NCBI GenBank assembly: GCA_001873005.1
Contig: MNYE01000018.1
Coordinates: 1-8,368 of the forward strand
Reading direction: 5' to 3'
Source of the DNA: Dehalococcoidia bacterium CG2_30_46_9
GTDB taxonomy: Bacteria; Chloroflexota; Dehalococcoidia; GIF9; AB-539-J10
DNA length: 8,368 bases
A model generated the notes under the pieces. It was not told the DNA's origin. It did no database searches and saw only the letters and a list, made by a program, of their open reading frames with translations. Each line of letters starts with the position of its first letter. Position 1 is the stretch's first letter. A program made the translations under genes and the position numbers. This document shows positions 1 to 5,866 of the stretch, piece by piece.

Positions 1-603
1 TCCTTGACTGGCGTCATGTTGCCGGGACCGATGACTGCTGTCACAATAGCCAAAAGTTATAGTGATAAAAATGCTGGTGCCCGAATTGCCGTAGGACATG
101 CCGTCATCGAATTACCTCTCATAGTTATAATCTATTTGGGATTTGGCTACTTTATATTTTCGGCACAAGTTGTCAAAGTCATATACATTGTAGGTGGGCT
201 GGCACTATTTTACTTAGGTTTTCGCCTGTTCCGTAGTTGCCTGATTTATCAGGCAAAGCCCAATAAATTGGGCAACTACAATATTGGTGAAGTAGTCGGG
301 CTCCCATCTAGTTCTCTAGTTACCGGCATAGTCATCACAGGCAGCAACTCTGCTTTTTACCTGTGGTGGGTATTTGTGGGCATGCCTTTAATAACCCGGG
401 CGGCTGATTTCGGTATGCCTGGTATTATTCTGTTTACTCTGGTACATTGGCCTTGTGATTTGGTCTGGTACGAGTTTCTTTCCGTAATCACCTTTAAATC
501 AAGAAAGTGGTGGACGGAGCGGGTACAAAAAACCGTGTTTACTATTTGCGCCTTTATTCTAATCGGCTTCGGGGTGTGGTTTTGCTTTTCCGCCTTCCTC
601 TAA
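1..603 (+). CDS. LysE/RhtB-family amino-acid (or small-metabolite) exporter, 5' end outside window
   Basis: An inner-membrane protein likely to export amino acids or related small metabolites; the substrate cannot be read from sequence. The first readable residues (SLTGVMLPGPMTAV) contain the PGP motif of the first LysE helix, normally about 15-20 residues from the N-terminus. The true start therefore almost certainly lies left of the window, and the in-frame TTG at 4 is not a convincing start. Counting from that TTG, hydrophobic segments lie near residues 30-52, 57-78, 101-130, 138-160 and 178-199, so with the cut first helix there are about six, as usual for LysE. The G-H pair before the second helix and the polar HWPCDLVWYE stretch near 148-157 also fit. 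The visible 200 residues are nearly the full family length. The TAA stop overlaps the stop of the convergent guaB3 gene, and no terminator is seen. Family assignment is good; specificity is unknown. Confidence 0.85.
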   Translation, partial: SLTGVMLPGPMTAVTIAKSYSDKNAGARIAVGHAVIELPLIVIIYLGFGYFIFSAQVVKVIYIVGGLALFYLGFRLFRSCLIYQAKPNKLGNYNIGEVVGLPSSSLVTGIVITGSNSAFYLWWVFVGMPLITRAADFGMPGIILFTLVHWPCDLVWYEFLSVITFKSRKWWTERVQKTVFTICAFILIGFGVWFCFSAFL

Positions 604-1745
604 GGGACGTGCTGGGTTATCTGGAAATATTTTCCCTCTGTCTTTATAGCTGGGGCAATAATCATTTTGACTTTATGCATTTCTTTGATGTTTCGAGCGC
701 CACACACCCCCATGCTGGTGCGCAAGGCGCCAGCCAGGTTTTGGGTACCATTGGTTACAGAGCTGGGGCCGAATAGAATTTGCTCCAGAGAAGCGATGGT
801 ACCAACCTTGACACGTGTTCCTCTTGGTAAAGCTGAATGGGAGTGGGACATTCCCCAATGATAGCCTCTTCCTGGTGCCCCTTCCGCCTGGGCTAGTGGG
901 GAGCCAATCATTACTGCATCGGCACCGGCAGCAAATGCTTTGCATAAGTCACCCCCAGTGTGAATACCTCCGTCAGTTATCACCGCTACGTACTTGCCAC
1001 TTTCTTGAAAATAAGTTTCCCTGGCAGCGGCACATTCTATGGTAGCAGTTATTTGGGGAACTCCCACACCAAGAACTTCTCTAGTGGTGCAAGCAGCCCC
1101 AGGTCCCACACCAACCAGGATGCCATCAATCCCCGTTCTCATCAATTCAAGTGCTGCGCTGTAGCTGCAACAATTGCCCACTATAACAGGTAAGGACATT
1201 GTCTGGCATAGCTCAGACAATATGAGCCCCCGATAGCTCTTGGAGATGTGCCGGGTTGTCGTGACTGTAGATTGCGCTACCAGCAAATCTATTCCAGCAT
1301 CCTTGGCAACAAGAGCTAGCGTTTTAGCGTTTTGCGGAGTTACCGAGACAGCACAAATAGCACCTGCTTGTTTTATTGCCCTGATACGTTCACTAATAAG
1401 ATTTTCCTTGATAGGCTCGGCGTAAATCTTTTGAAGTAAAGAGGTAATCTTATTTTCTGGGGTTTGCACAATGCACTCCATGATTTCGTCGGCGTTTTCG
1501 TAGCGCGTTTGTATCCCTTCAAGATTAAGAACAGCCAGTCCACCAAGCTTATTGAACTTGACAGCAAAAGAAGGGTCAACAACAGCATCCATAGCTGCCG
1601 CCAGTATAGGGATGGAGAAGGTAAGATTCCTCAAATTGAAGCTTATATCTGTTTGGTCAGGATTAATAGTTACATCTCCGGGAACGAGTGATACTTCATC
1701 AAACCCATAAGCTCGCTCCAACTGCTTAAATTTAGGCTGTGACAT
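600..1745 (-). CDS. guaB3: GuaB3-type IMP dehydrogenase family protein, without CBS domains
   Basis: A 381-residue (beta/alpha)8-barrel protein of the IMPDH/GMP reductase family, cytosolic, expected to act on IMP/GMP with NAD(P) in purine metabolism. Visible motifs: PILAAAMDAV near residue 46; the nucleotide and catalytic loop GVGPGAACTTREV from 212, whose Cys219 matches the IMPDH catalytic cysteine; the phosphate-binding DGGIHTGGD from 258; and GADAVMIGSPLA from 274. The histidine-rich loop GRGYHWGMSHSHSALPRGT (292-310) sits where classical IMPDH has its Arg-Tyr flap. There is no room for the CBS pair, and the length fits GuaB3 rather than GuaB (about 490). IMPDH activity has been reported for a cyanobacterial GuaB3; activity here is inferred. 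I chose ATG 1745, not the upstream in-frame ATG at 1820, because GGAG precedes it by 4 nt and the best promoter lies inside the proposed extension. It could be misread as guaB or guaC. Confidence 0.88.
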   Translation of the reverse strand: MSQPKFKQLERAYGFDEVSLVPGDVTINPDQTDISFNLRNLTFSIPILAAAMDAVVDPSFAVKFNKLGGLAVLNLEGIQTRYENADEIMECIVQTPENKITSLLQKIYAEPIKENLISERIRAIKQAGAICAVSVTPQNAKTLALVAKDAGIDLLVAQSTVTTTRHISKSYRGLILSELCQTMSLPVIVGNCCSYSAALELMRTGIDGILVGVGPGAACTTREVLGVGVPQITATIECAAARETYFQESGKYVAVITDGGIHTGGDLCKAFAAGADAVMIGSPLAQAEGAPGRGYHWGMSHSHSALPRGTRVKVGTIASLEQILFGPSSVTNGTQNLAGALRTSMGVCGARNIKEMHKVKMIIAPAIKTEGKYFQITQHVP

Positions 1746-1749
1746 CTTT

Positions 1750-1753
1750 CTCC
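1750..1753 (-). promoter_or_regulatory. Ribosome binding site that sets the guaB3 start
   Basis: On the minus strand the sequence reads GGAG-AAAG-ATG, a Shine-Dalgarno core 4 nt before the ATG at 1745. The upstream in-frame ATG at 1820 would add 25 hydrophobic residues not expected in this cytosolic family. This supports the shorter protein. Confidence 0.75.
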
Positions 1754-1775
1754 ATAGGTAGAAAAGTTGTGGCAA

Positions 1776-1804
1776 ACTATACAGACACGGCAGCATAAAG
1801 TCAA
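1776..1804 (-). promoter_or_regulatory. Sigma-70-type promoter of guaB3
   Basis: Read on the minus strand, TTGACT (1804-1799) is followed after exactly 17 bp by TATAGT (1781-1776); each hexamer matches 5 of 6 consensus bases. Transcription would start near 1769 and give a leader of about 24 nt containing the GGAG ribosome site. It lies inside the longer possible reading frame and so argues against that start. Confidence 0.7.
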
Positions 1805-1855
1805 GCATGTCAGGAGCCACGATCAGCTTTGTTGAAAAATTCTGCTAATAACCTA

Positions 1856-1885
1856 TTGACATATCCATCAATGGTTTATTACCAT
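1856..1885 (+). promoter_or_regulatory. Candidate promoter of the exported two-gene unit
   Basis: TTGACA (1856-1861, perfect -35) is followed after 18 bp by TACCAT (1880-1885, 4 of 6 matches to TATAAT). Transcription would start near 1892, leaving an untranslated leader of about 98 nt before the ATG at 1990. The leader ends in a full AGGAGG at 1979-1984, spaced 5 nt from the ATG. I see no clear riboswitch or attenuator fold in the leader. The guaB3 promoter faces the other way, so the two are divergent. Confidence 0.5.
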
Positions 1886-1989
1886 AGGTCAGTTTTAGCT
1901 GAATTAAGATCACCTATATTAAGAAGTATATAGCGAAGAGTCTTAACCTTGGTTGGATCAGTAGTATTTAAATTGGTTAGGAGGCAAGG

Positions 1990-2550
1990 ATGAAGCCAAA
2001 AATTCTAGGTATATTATCAGCTCTTATATTGGTGTTGTGTTTTTCTCTGCCCACACTGGCTGGTGATAGTGGCACCATAACCATCACCATGACCGGGGCC
2101 GATGAAATTTCTATCACTCTGGACAAGACAAATTGGGATTTGGGAAATGTCGCCTCAAACGCTGTCCGTGAAACAATCCCACCAATTGAATGGTGCACTT
2201 TGACAGTGGCTGGCAATTGCAATGTGAAAACTTCTATTGTCGGTGAAGATGCGAAATGGGTTAGCAACCCTACAGCATATAAGTGGACGCTGAGCAACGA
2301 TGGAAGCAGTGGACAACATATTTATGGGTTATGGTTCCGTATATCTGGTGATACCACTCGTGGACCTAATGTAGATGGATATGTTCCTGTCACCAAGACA
2401 CAAAGCGAATTTTGGCCTTATGGTAGCACCGGCTCAAGCTTAGCGCCTGGCGATAAAAGACAATTTGGGCTGAGGTTAGTAACTCCTACCTATTTCTACA
2501 GTGGTAGGGAGATGCAAGCACAAGTTACCATAAGCGCAGTGGCTGCTTGA
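1990..2550 (+). CDS. Small exported beta-rich protein with two W-x-L motifs (WxL-like, unassigned)
   Basis: I cannot place this 186-residue protein in a named family with confidence. Residues 1-24 are a Sec signal peptide (MKPK, a hydrophobic core, then PTLA-G), so the mature protein is outside the membrane. It is rich in alternating Thr, Ser and Val strands with few charges, typical of a beta-sandwich. Two W-x-L motifs are visible, W49-D-L in NWDLGNV and W99-T-L in YKWTLSNDG. There is a close cysteine pair, C69 and C77, that could form a disulfide once exported. The chain ends in a strand (QAQVTISAVAA), with no membrane anchor, LPXTG or lipobox. The start is firm: AGGAGG lies 5 nt before ATG. 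The gene is joined by a 1-nt overlap to the membrane-anchored Ig-like gene downstream, suggesting a surface complex. A WxL-like role is inference; canonical WxL domains place the motifs differently. Confidence 0.7.
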   Translation: MKPKILGILSALILVLCFSLPTLAGDSGTITITMTGADEISITLDKTNWDLGNVASNAVRETIPPIEWCTLTVAGNCNVKTSIVGEDAKWVSNPTAYKWTLSNDGSSGQHIYGLWFRISGDTTRGPNVDGYVPVTKTQSEFWPYGSTGSSLAPGDKRQFGLRLVTPTYFYSGREMQAQVTISAVAA

Positions 2551-3107
2551 TGATAAGATACAGCAAATGCCTCTCTGGTGCCATTGCCACTTTTCTTGTT
2601 TTCGCTCTGACCTCTTCTGTTCTAGCTCAAGGTTTCAGCGTCTCTCCAGCCGAAGTAGAAATACGTGACCTGCTCCCAGGTCAAGAAACTGAATTTAACC
2701 TCACCATTTATAATAAGGATAATAGGGAAGATAATTTTATTCTCGTTACTTACAATCCTGAGGAGTCGCAACGAAGACAAGGAAGGGCTGACTTCCCCGA
2801 TAATAGCTGGATAAACTTTGCTCAACGAGTCAAGATAGAAGCCAATTCTAGTGTCCCGGTAAAGGTAAAAATTACCATACCTTCAGATGCAAAATGGGCA
2901 AACAAGGACTGGGAGATATGGCTAGGAGTTGCTCCTGAGCCAGGCGACTTTCTGACCGTGAAATTATATATTCGTCTACTGGTGTCAACCGGTGTAGGTA
3001 TTTCCTCCGCTCCTCAAATAAATCGTGCCATGCGTGGCCTTGCTATTGGGCTTGTCCTTGCTGCTCTGGGGATTTATTACCTTGGGCGCCGGAAGAAAAA
3101 GAAATAA
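2550..3107 (+). CDS. Exported Ig-like domain protein with C-terminal membrane anchor
   Basis: A 185-residue protein with a signal peptide (residues 1-26, ending SSVLA-QG) and one extracellular beta-sandwich domain (about 27-147). The domain opens FSVSPAEVEIRDLLPGQETEFNLTIYNKD, the usual start of Ig-like domains of the DUF916/NEW3/COG1470 kind (ordered proline, then a Pro-Gly-Gln turn before a strand). A single helix (about 161-178) is followed by RRKKKK, so the C-terminus is cytoplasmic and the domain is displayed outside. Start: the ATG at 2550 shares its A with the TGA of the upstream gene (TGATG), pointing to coupled translation. The TTG at 2547 is possible but less likely, and no good Shine-Dalgarno is seen. 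Its layout of signal peptide, Ig domain and basic-tailed C-terminal helix resembles the DUF916 partners of WxL proteins in Firmicutes but is shorter. Function is not known; a scaffold or anchor for the preceding protein is inferred. Confidence 0.75.
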   Translation: MIRYSKCLSGAIATFLVFALTSSVLAQGFSVSPAEVEIRDLLPGQETEFNLTIYNKDNREDNFILVTYNPEESQRRQGRADFPDNSWINFAQRVKIEANSSVPVKVKITIPSDAKWANKDWEIWLGVAPEPGDFLTVKLYIRLLVSTGVGISSAPQINRAMRGLAIGLVLAALGIYYLGRRKKKK

Positions 3108-3127
3108 GGTTCATAACGTTGTTTATT

Positions 3128-3240
3128 TTGTCACCCTGAGCGATAGCGAAGGGTCTAGATTCTTCGCGGAGCCTGTCCTGATCGCCACAGATTCTTCGCT
3201 ACGCTCAGAATGATAGGGAGCGAAGGGCTCAGAATGACAA
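3128..3240. repeat. 113-bp imperfect inverted repeat (REP/MITE-like)
   Basis: The ends are TTGTCACCCTGAG (3128-3140) and CTCAGAATGACAA (3228-3240), inverted copies matching at 11 of 13 positions. Inside are repeated modules: AGCGAAGGG twice (3145-3153 and 3219-3227) and GATTCTTCGC twice (3158-3167 and 3190-3199). It encodes nothing and has no T-tract, so it is not a normal intrinsic terminator, although its RNA could fold. It belongs to the loose class of GTCACCCTGAGC and TCAGAATGACA intergenic repeats seen in many environmental genomes; the copy number here cannot be judged from one window. It separates the exported gene pair from the zinc-ribbon gene. Confidence 0.75.
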
Positions 3241-3274
3241 CCGGGTATTGCTAAACGCTGCCGGTTAATGTTGT

Positions 3275-3318
3275 TTGACGAAGCTTCTTTGACAAAGGTA
3301 TTGTACTGCTTTTACAAT
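3275..3318 (+). promoter_or_regulatory. Tandem promoters of the zinc-ribbon gene
   Basis: The stronger candidate is TTGACA (3289-3294), 18 bp, TACAAT (3313-3318; 5 of 6). It predicts a start near 3325, only about 4 nt before the ATG. A second, weaker set lies 14 bp upstream: TTGACG (3275-3280), 18 bp, TATTGT (3299-3304), giving a leader of about 18 nt. The gene has no Shine-Dalgarno sequence, so the first would make an almost leaderless mRNA. Confidence 0.6.
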
Positions 3319-3328
3319 AAACCTCGGG

Positions 3329-4024
3329 ATGAGCTTGGCAGGACAGCTCTATAAGCTACAACAGGTAGACCTGGAAATCCAAAAGAAACAACAAACACTA
3401 AACGAGATCGAAAATCACTTAGCGGACAACAAGGATTTGCTTACCGCCGGATCCAAATTCACTGCGCAAGAACAACAACTGGCAGAGGCTAAGAGAAAGC
3501 AAAAGGAGATGGAGTGGGAGCTAGAAGACCTTCAAGAGAAGATGAAACAGACCAACCATAAGCTTTACAGTGGCAAGACCAAAAATCCTAAGGAGCTAGT
3601 GAATCTGGAGAACGAGGCTAGAAGCTTCAAGAGCAAGATAGTAAAGAAAGAGGACGAATTATTGGAACTAATGGCTCAGGTGGAAGAAATGGAAGCCGAG
3701 GTAAAAGCCCGCAGCAAGGAAGTGCAAAAATTGCAGCGGGAATGGCAACAAAGACAAGAAAGCCTCAAGCAAAGGAAAGTTGAAGTTGAGGTTGAGCTTA
3801 ATAGGCTTTCTGAGATGCGTCAAGAGCTAGCGCAGCCACTTGACTCGGAAAATCTGAGGCTTTACGAACAGCTAAGAATGACAAGAGGGCAAGCTGTAGC
3901 TAAGGTAGAGCAAGGAAGATGCCTGGGATGCCGCATCACCTTGCCTACAAGCCAATGGCAACGAGTCAAAGCCGGTGATTTAGTCCAGTGCAATAATTGT
4001 AACAGAATACTCTGTGTGGAATAG
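3329..4024 (+). CDS. Coiled-coil / C4 zinc-ribbon protein (COG1579, CT398-like)
   Basis: A 231-residue cytosolic protein: a long antiparallel coiled coil (about residues 5-180, rich in E, K and Q) followed by a zinc ribbon. The ribbon cysteines are C198-x2-C201 and C221-x2-C224, with an extra C229 near the end. The hinge signature YSGKTKNPKEL (80-90) is characteristic of the COG1579 family. A role in nucleic-acid or protein binding is commonly suggested, and a Chlamydia homologue (CT398) has been reported to bind sigma-54 and a secretion component, but the general function is unsettled. Full length and intact. ATG 3329 is the only plausible start, since the family N-terminal (LQQVDLEI) follows at once. 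No ribosome site is visible (CCTCGGG precedes the ATG). Genes of this family often lie next to rnpB, as here: the RNase P RNA begins about 55 bp downstream on the same strand. Confidence 0.9.
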   Translation: MSLAGQLYKLQQVDLEIQKKQQTLNEIENHLADNKDLLTAGSKFTAQEQQLAEAKRKQKEMEWELEDLQEKMKQTNHKLYSGKTKNPKELVNLENEARSFKSKIVKKEDELLELMAQVEEMEAEVKARSKEVQKLQREWQQRQESLKQRKVEVEVELNRLSEMRQELAQPLDSENLRLYEQLRMTRGQAVAKVEQGRCLGCRITLPTSQWQRVKAGDLVQCNNCNRILCVE

Positions 4025-4045
4025 CCCCAAAAGCGATAGGTTAAT

Positions 4046-4074
4046 TTGACTTTTCCCTTCATTAGCTATAAACT
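4046..4074 (+). promoter_or_regulatory. Promoter of rnpB
   Basis: TTGACT (4046-4051) and TATAAA (4067-4072) lie 15 bp apart, a little short; the overlapping TAAACT (4069-4074) would give 17 bp but is a poorer -10. With TATAAA the expected start, 7 nt downstream, is 4079. That is within a base of where the first strand of the P1 helix begins, which supports the call. Confidence 0.6.
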
Positions 4075-4078
4075 GACC

Positions 4079-4501
4079 ATGGAGCAAGTAGACCGGGTGG
4101 CCGCCCTGTATTAGTACGGGGAGGAAAGTCCGAACTCCACCGAGCAGGGTGCTGGGTAACACCCAGGAGGGGTAACCCTACGGAAAGTGCCACAGAAACA
4201 TACCACCTATCCCTTGAAAAACAAAGAGTGGCAAGGGAACAGGGCAAGGGTGAAATGGTGAGGTAAGAGCTTACCAGCAGTCAGGTGACTGATTGGCTGG
4301 GCAAACCCCACCTGGAGCAAGACCGAATAGAAGGGCGATAACCGCCCGGGAGAACTGTGGTTTTCTTTGGTTGCGGTTTAAGGTGCTCGGCCGAAGCCCT
4401 TGGGTTGGTCGCTTGACCCCAGCGGTAACACTGGGGCTAGATGGATGGCCACCACTCCACTTCGGAGTACAGAACTCGGCTTATAGATCTACTTGCTCCA
4501 G
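4079..4501 (+). ncRNA. rnpB: RNase P RNA, bacterial type A
   Basis: The catalytic RNA of ribonuclease P, which removes 5' leaders from precursor tRNAs together with the RnpA protein. The ends pair as helix P1: GGAGCAAGTAGA (4081-4092) with TCTACTTGCTCC (4488-4499), 12 perfect pairs plus T4080-A4500. The universal core is intact: GAGGAAAGTCCG (4121-4132, 5' strand of P4) and ACAGAACTCGGCTTATAG (4470-4487). Also present are the GGTAAGAGC motif of the specificity domain (about 4262-4270), the AAACCCCACCTGGAGCAAGACC block (from about 4303), P15 (AAGGGC 4331-4336 with GCCCTT 4396-4401), an inner helix AACCGC 4340-4345 with GCGGTT 4373-4378, a GGT at 4382-4384 placed for L15 contact with tRNA CCA, and P18 (CCCCAG 4417-4422 with CTGGGG 4431-4436). 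Length (about 421-423 nt) is normal. Open reading frames across it on either strand are spurious. No intrinsic terminator follows. Confidence 0.97.
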
Positions 4502-4523
4502 CGTTCATTAGTACAAATATTAT
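4493..4523 (+). promoter_or_regulatory. Possible promoter of the phosphoesterase gene, overlapping the rnpB 3' end
   Basis: TTGCTC (4493-4498, inside the 3' strand of P1) and TATTAT (4518-4523; 5 of 6) are separated by 19 bp. Transcription would begin near 4530, at or next to the ATG at 4532, giving a leaderless message. The -35 match and spacing are weak. The alternative is read-through from rnpB, because no terminator separates them. Confidence 0.35.
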
Positions 4524-4531
4524 AAGCAACT

Positions 4532-4999
4532 ATGAAGATAGCTGTGCTTTCCGACACTCATGTAAGTTCGGTCAAAGGTCTCCCCAAGAAAATACTTGAT
4601 TTGCTCTCCAGGGTTGATCTCATCATCCATGCTGGAGATTTCACCTCCACAGAAGTGCTCAATGAATTAAAGCAAATTGGAGAGGTGAAGGCGGTTCATG
4701 GTAATATGGATTCGGCTGAGCTAAAGGCTATGCTCCCGGCTAAGGAAATAATAGATACAGGAAATAAAAGGATTGGTATTACTCATGGCTGGGGTGCTTC
4801 CTGGGGAATAGAGAAGAGAGTGAGAAACATCTTTGTCCAGGATAAGGTGGATGCCATTGTCTATGGACATTCCCATGAATCCCAGAATAAAGTGATTGAT
4901 GGTATTCTCTTTTTTAACCTGGGAAAAGCTGCGGATTCCTTTGGTATCATTACTATTGAGGAAGACATCAAAGGCAAGATAATAAGCTCGGTAAGATAG
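4532..4999 (+). CDS. YfcE/MJ0936-type metallophosphoesterase
   Basis: A 155-residue cytosolic two-metal (usually Mn) phosphodiesterase; the family hydrolyses model phosphodiesters, and the physiological substrate is usually unknown. All five metal and active-site blocks are present in order: SDTH (D8, H10), HAGDF (D36), HGNMD (N58), THGWG (H85) and YGHSH (H113, H115). Length matches the single-domain YfcE/MJ0936 group (about 150-180). The chain ends normally, with NLGKAADS where relatives often have NPGS. It begins 31 nt after the rnpB 3' end and has no Shine-Dalgarno sequence (TATAAGCAACT precedes ATG), so it may be read leaderless or from rnpB read-through. Its end is separated by only a few bases from the convergent MEMO-family gene. 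It could also be annotated as yfcE, but orthology to E. coli YfcE is not shown. Confidence 0.92.
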   Translation: MKIAVLSDTHVSSVKGLPKKILDLLSRVDLIIHAGDFTSTEVLNELKQIGEVKAVHGNMDSAELKAMLPAKEIIDTGNKRIGITHGWGASWGIEKRVRNIFVQDKVDAIVYGHSHESQNKVIDGILFFNLGKAADSFGIITIEEDIKGKIISSVR

Positions 5000-5006
5000 A
5001 CAGGCT

Positions 5007-5843
5007 CTACCGTCTTATAAGGATGGAAGCATAGCCGACCACCCTGGAGAAATCTCCGGTGGTATCCCCGCTGGTAGCATATTTCAGTAAGGTGGCATTT
5101 TTTGCTTTCATTTCCTTGGCTGCTACGATAACTGAGGCTACCGGACCAAAGCCGCACATTGTGCTATTAAGTAGCTCACGCTGTTGATATAGTTTTTCCT
5201 CGTCCAGGTCAATTATGGCTTCAATCATAGACTTATCTTTCTCTGTAGCAACAGCATGAGTTTCATAATGAGTGAAATCGCTACTTGCGATAACCACAAT
5301 ATTATCACTAGCTTGGGAAATTGCTTGTCCCACCTCTCTGGCTGTCTCTATATCTTGAGCCAGCATAGTTATGGGTACAATCTTTACCTCTTCTTTATAG
5401 AGATGCTGGAGCCAGGGGATCTGCACTTCAATACTATGCTCATATAGATGAGCTGTTTCATCAGCCTGGATTATTCCATCTAAAAGACTAGAAGCCAGCT
5501 CCTCGTTTACCTTGACCTCTCCAAGCGGCGTTTTCCAGACACCTTTTGCCCATACAGAGACTGCGGCACCGTATCCGGTATGGTTAGGACCAATTATCAC
5601 CACTGTATTGGGGATTCCATCATTAGCCAGTTCCTTATAGGCATGAGCCGCCACTGGTCCGGAGTAAACATAGCCGGCATGAGGAACAACGAGGGCAACA
5701 ATCTCCCTTCGCCCCTTAATATTTATCTTTGGGGTGACTCCAGGCCCAAGTTCATGCTTATAGCACCATTCAATCTGTTTTAAGAGTTCTTTAGCGGTGC
5801 TATCATAAAACATACCTGAGACAACAGGCTTCCTTACCTTCAT
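5007..5843 (-). CDS. amrB: MEMO family protein (AmmeMemoRadiSam system protein B)
   Basis: A 278-residue cytosolic protein with the dioxygenase-like fold of human MEMO1. Conserved blocks: RKPVVSGMFYD (4-14), PHAGYVYSGP (54-63, H55), IIGPNHTGYG (83-92, H88), EHSIEVQIPWLQ (135-146), SSDFTHYE (187-194, H192) and STMCGFGP (227-234, C230). By motif position, H55, H88, H192 and C230 match the metal-binding pocket residues of MEMO1. Length is normal. Prokaryotic homologues often occur with an AMMECR1-domain protein and a radical SAM protein; neither partner is in this window, and the biochemical role is not established. ATG 5843 is supported by GGTGA ending 4 nt upstream. It follows the unknown 206-residue gene after a 92-bp gap holding a promoter-like repeat segment, so it may be transcribed alone as well as from pyk. 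It ends facing the phosphoesterase gene without a terminator. Confidence 0.92.
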   Translation of the reverse strand: MKVRKPVVSGMFYDSTAKELLKQIEWCYKHELGPGVTPKINIKGRREIVALVVPHAGYVYSGPVAAHAYKELANDGIPNTVVIIGPNHTGYGAAVSVWAKGVWKTPLGEVKVNEELASSLLDGIIQADETAHLYEHSIEVQIPWLQHLYKEEVKIVPITMLAQDIETAREVGQAISQASDNIVVIASSDFTHYETHAVATEKDKSMIEAIIDLDEEKLYQQRELLNSTMCGFGPVASVIVAAKEMKAKNATLLKYATSGDTTGDFSRVVGYASILIRR

Positions 5844-5866
5844 AACTCACCATCAAATGCTAAAGC

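Noticed and set aside
1746..1820. N-terminal extension of guaB3 to the ATG at 1820 (25 residues)
   Set aside because: It would cover the best promoter (TTGACT-17-TATAGT) and ignores the GGAG site 4 nt before ATG 1745; the extra residues are hydrophobic and unlike the family N-terminus.
1977..2297. 106-residue minus-strand reading frame opposite the exported protein gene
   Set aside because: The plus-strand gene has a signal peptide, AGGAGG and a coherent protein; the opposing frame is a shadow with no ribosome site or recognisable product.
2547..2549. TTG start for the membrane-anchored Ig-like protein
   Set aside because: The next codon is ATG, overlapping the upstream TGA as TGATG, a common coupled start; the TTG adds one residue without benefit.
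3025..3213. Short reading frame running into the 3128 repeat
   Set aside because: It overlaps the end of the anchored Ig-like gene in another frame and continues into repeat DNA; no start signal.
3128..3240. Repeat as an intrinsic terminator or CRISPR array
   Set aside because: No T-tract on either strand, and no regularly spaced direct repeats with unique spacers.
4062..4511. Open reading frames on both strands across 4062-4511
   Set aside because: They lie within the RNase P RNA gene, whose P1 helix and universal core are intact.
4532..5843. A complete AmmeMemoRadiSam system
   Set aside because: Only the MEMO (B) component is present; no AMMECR1 or radical SAM gene is seen in the window.
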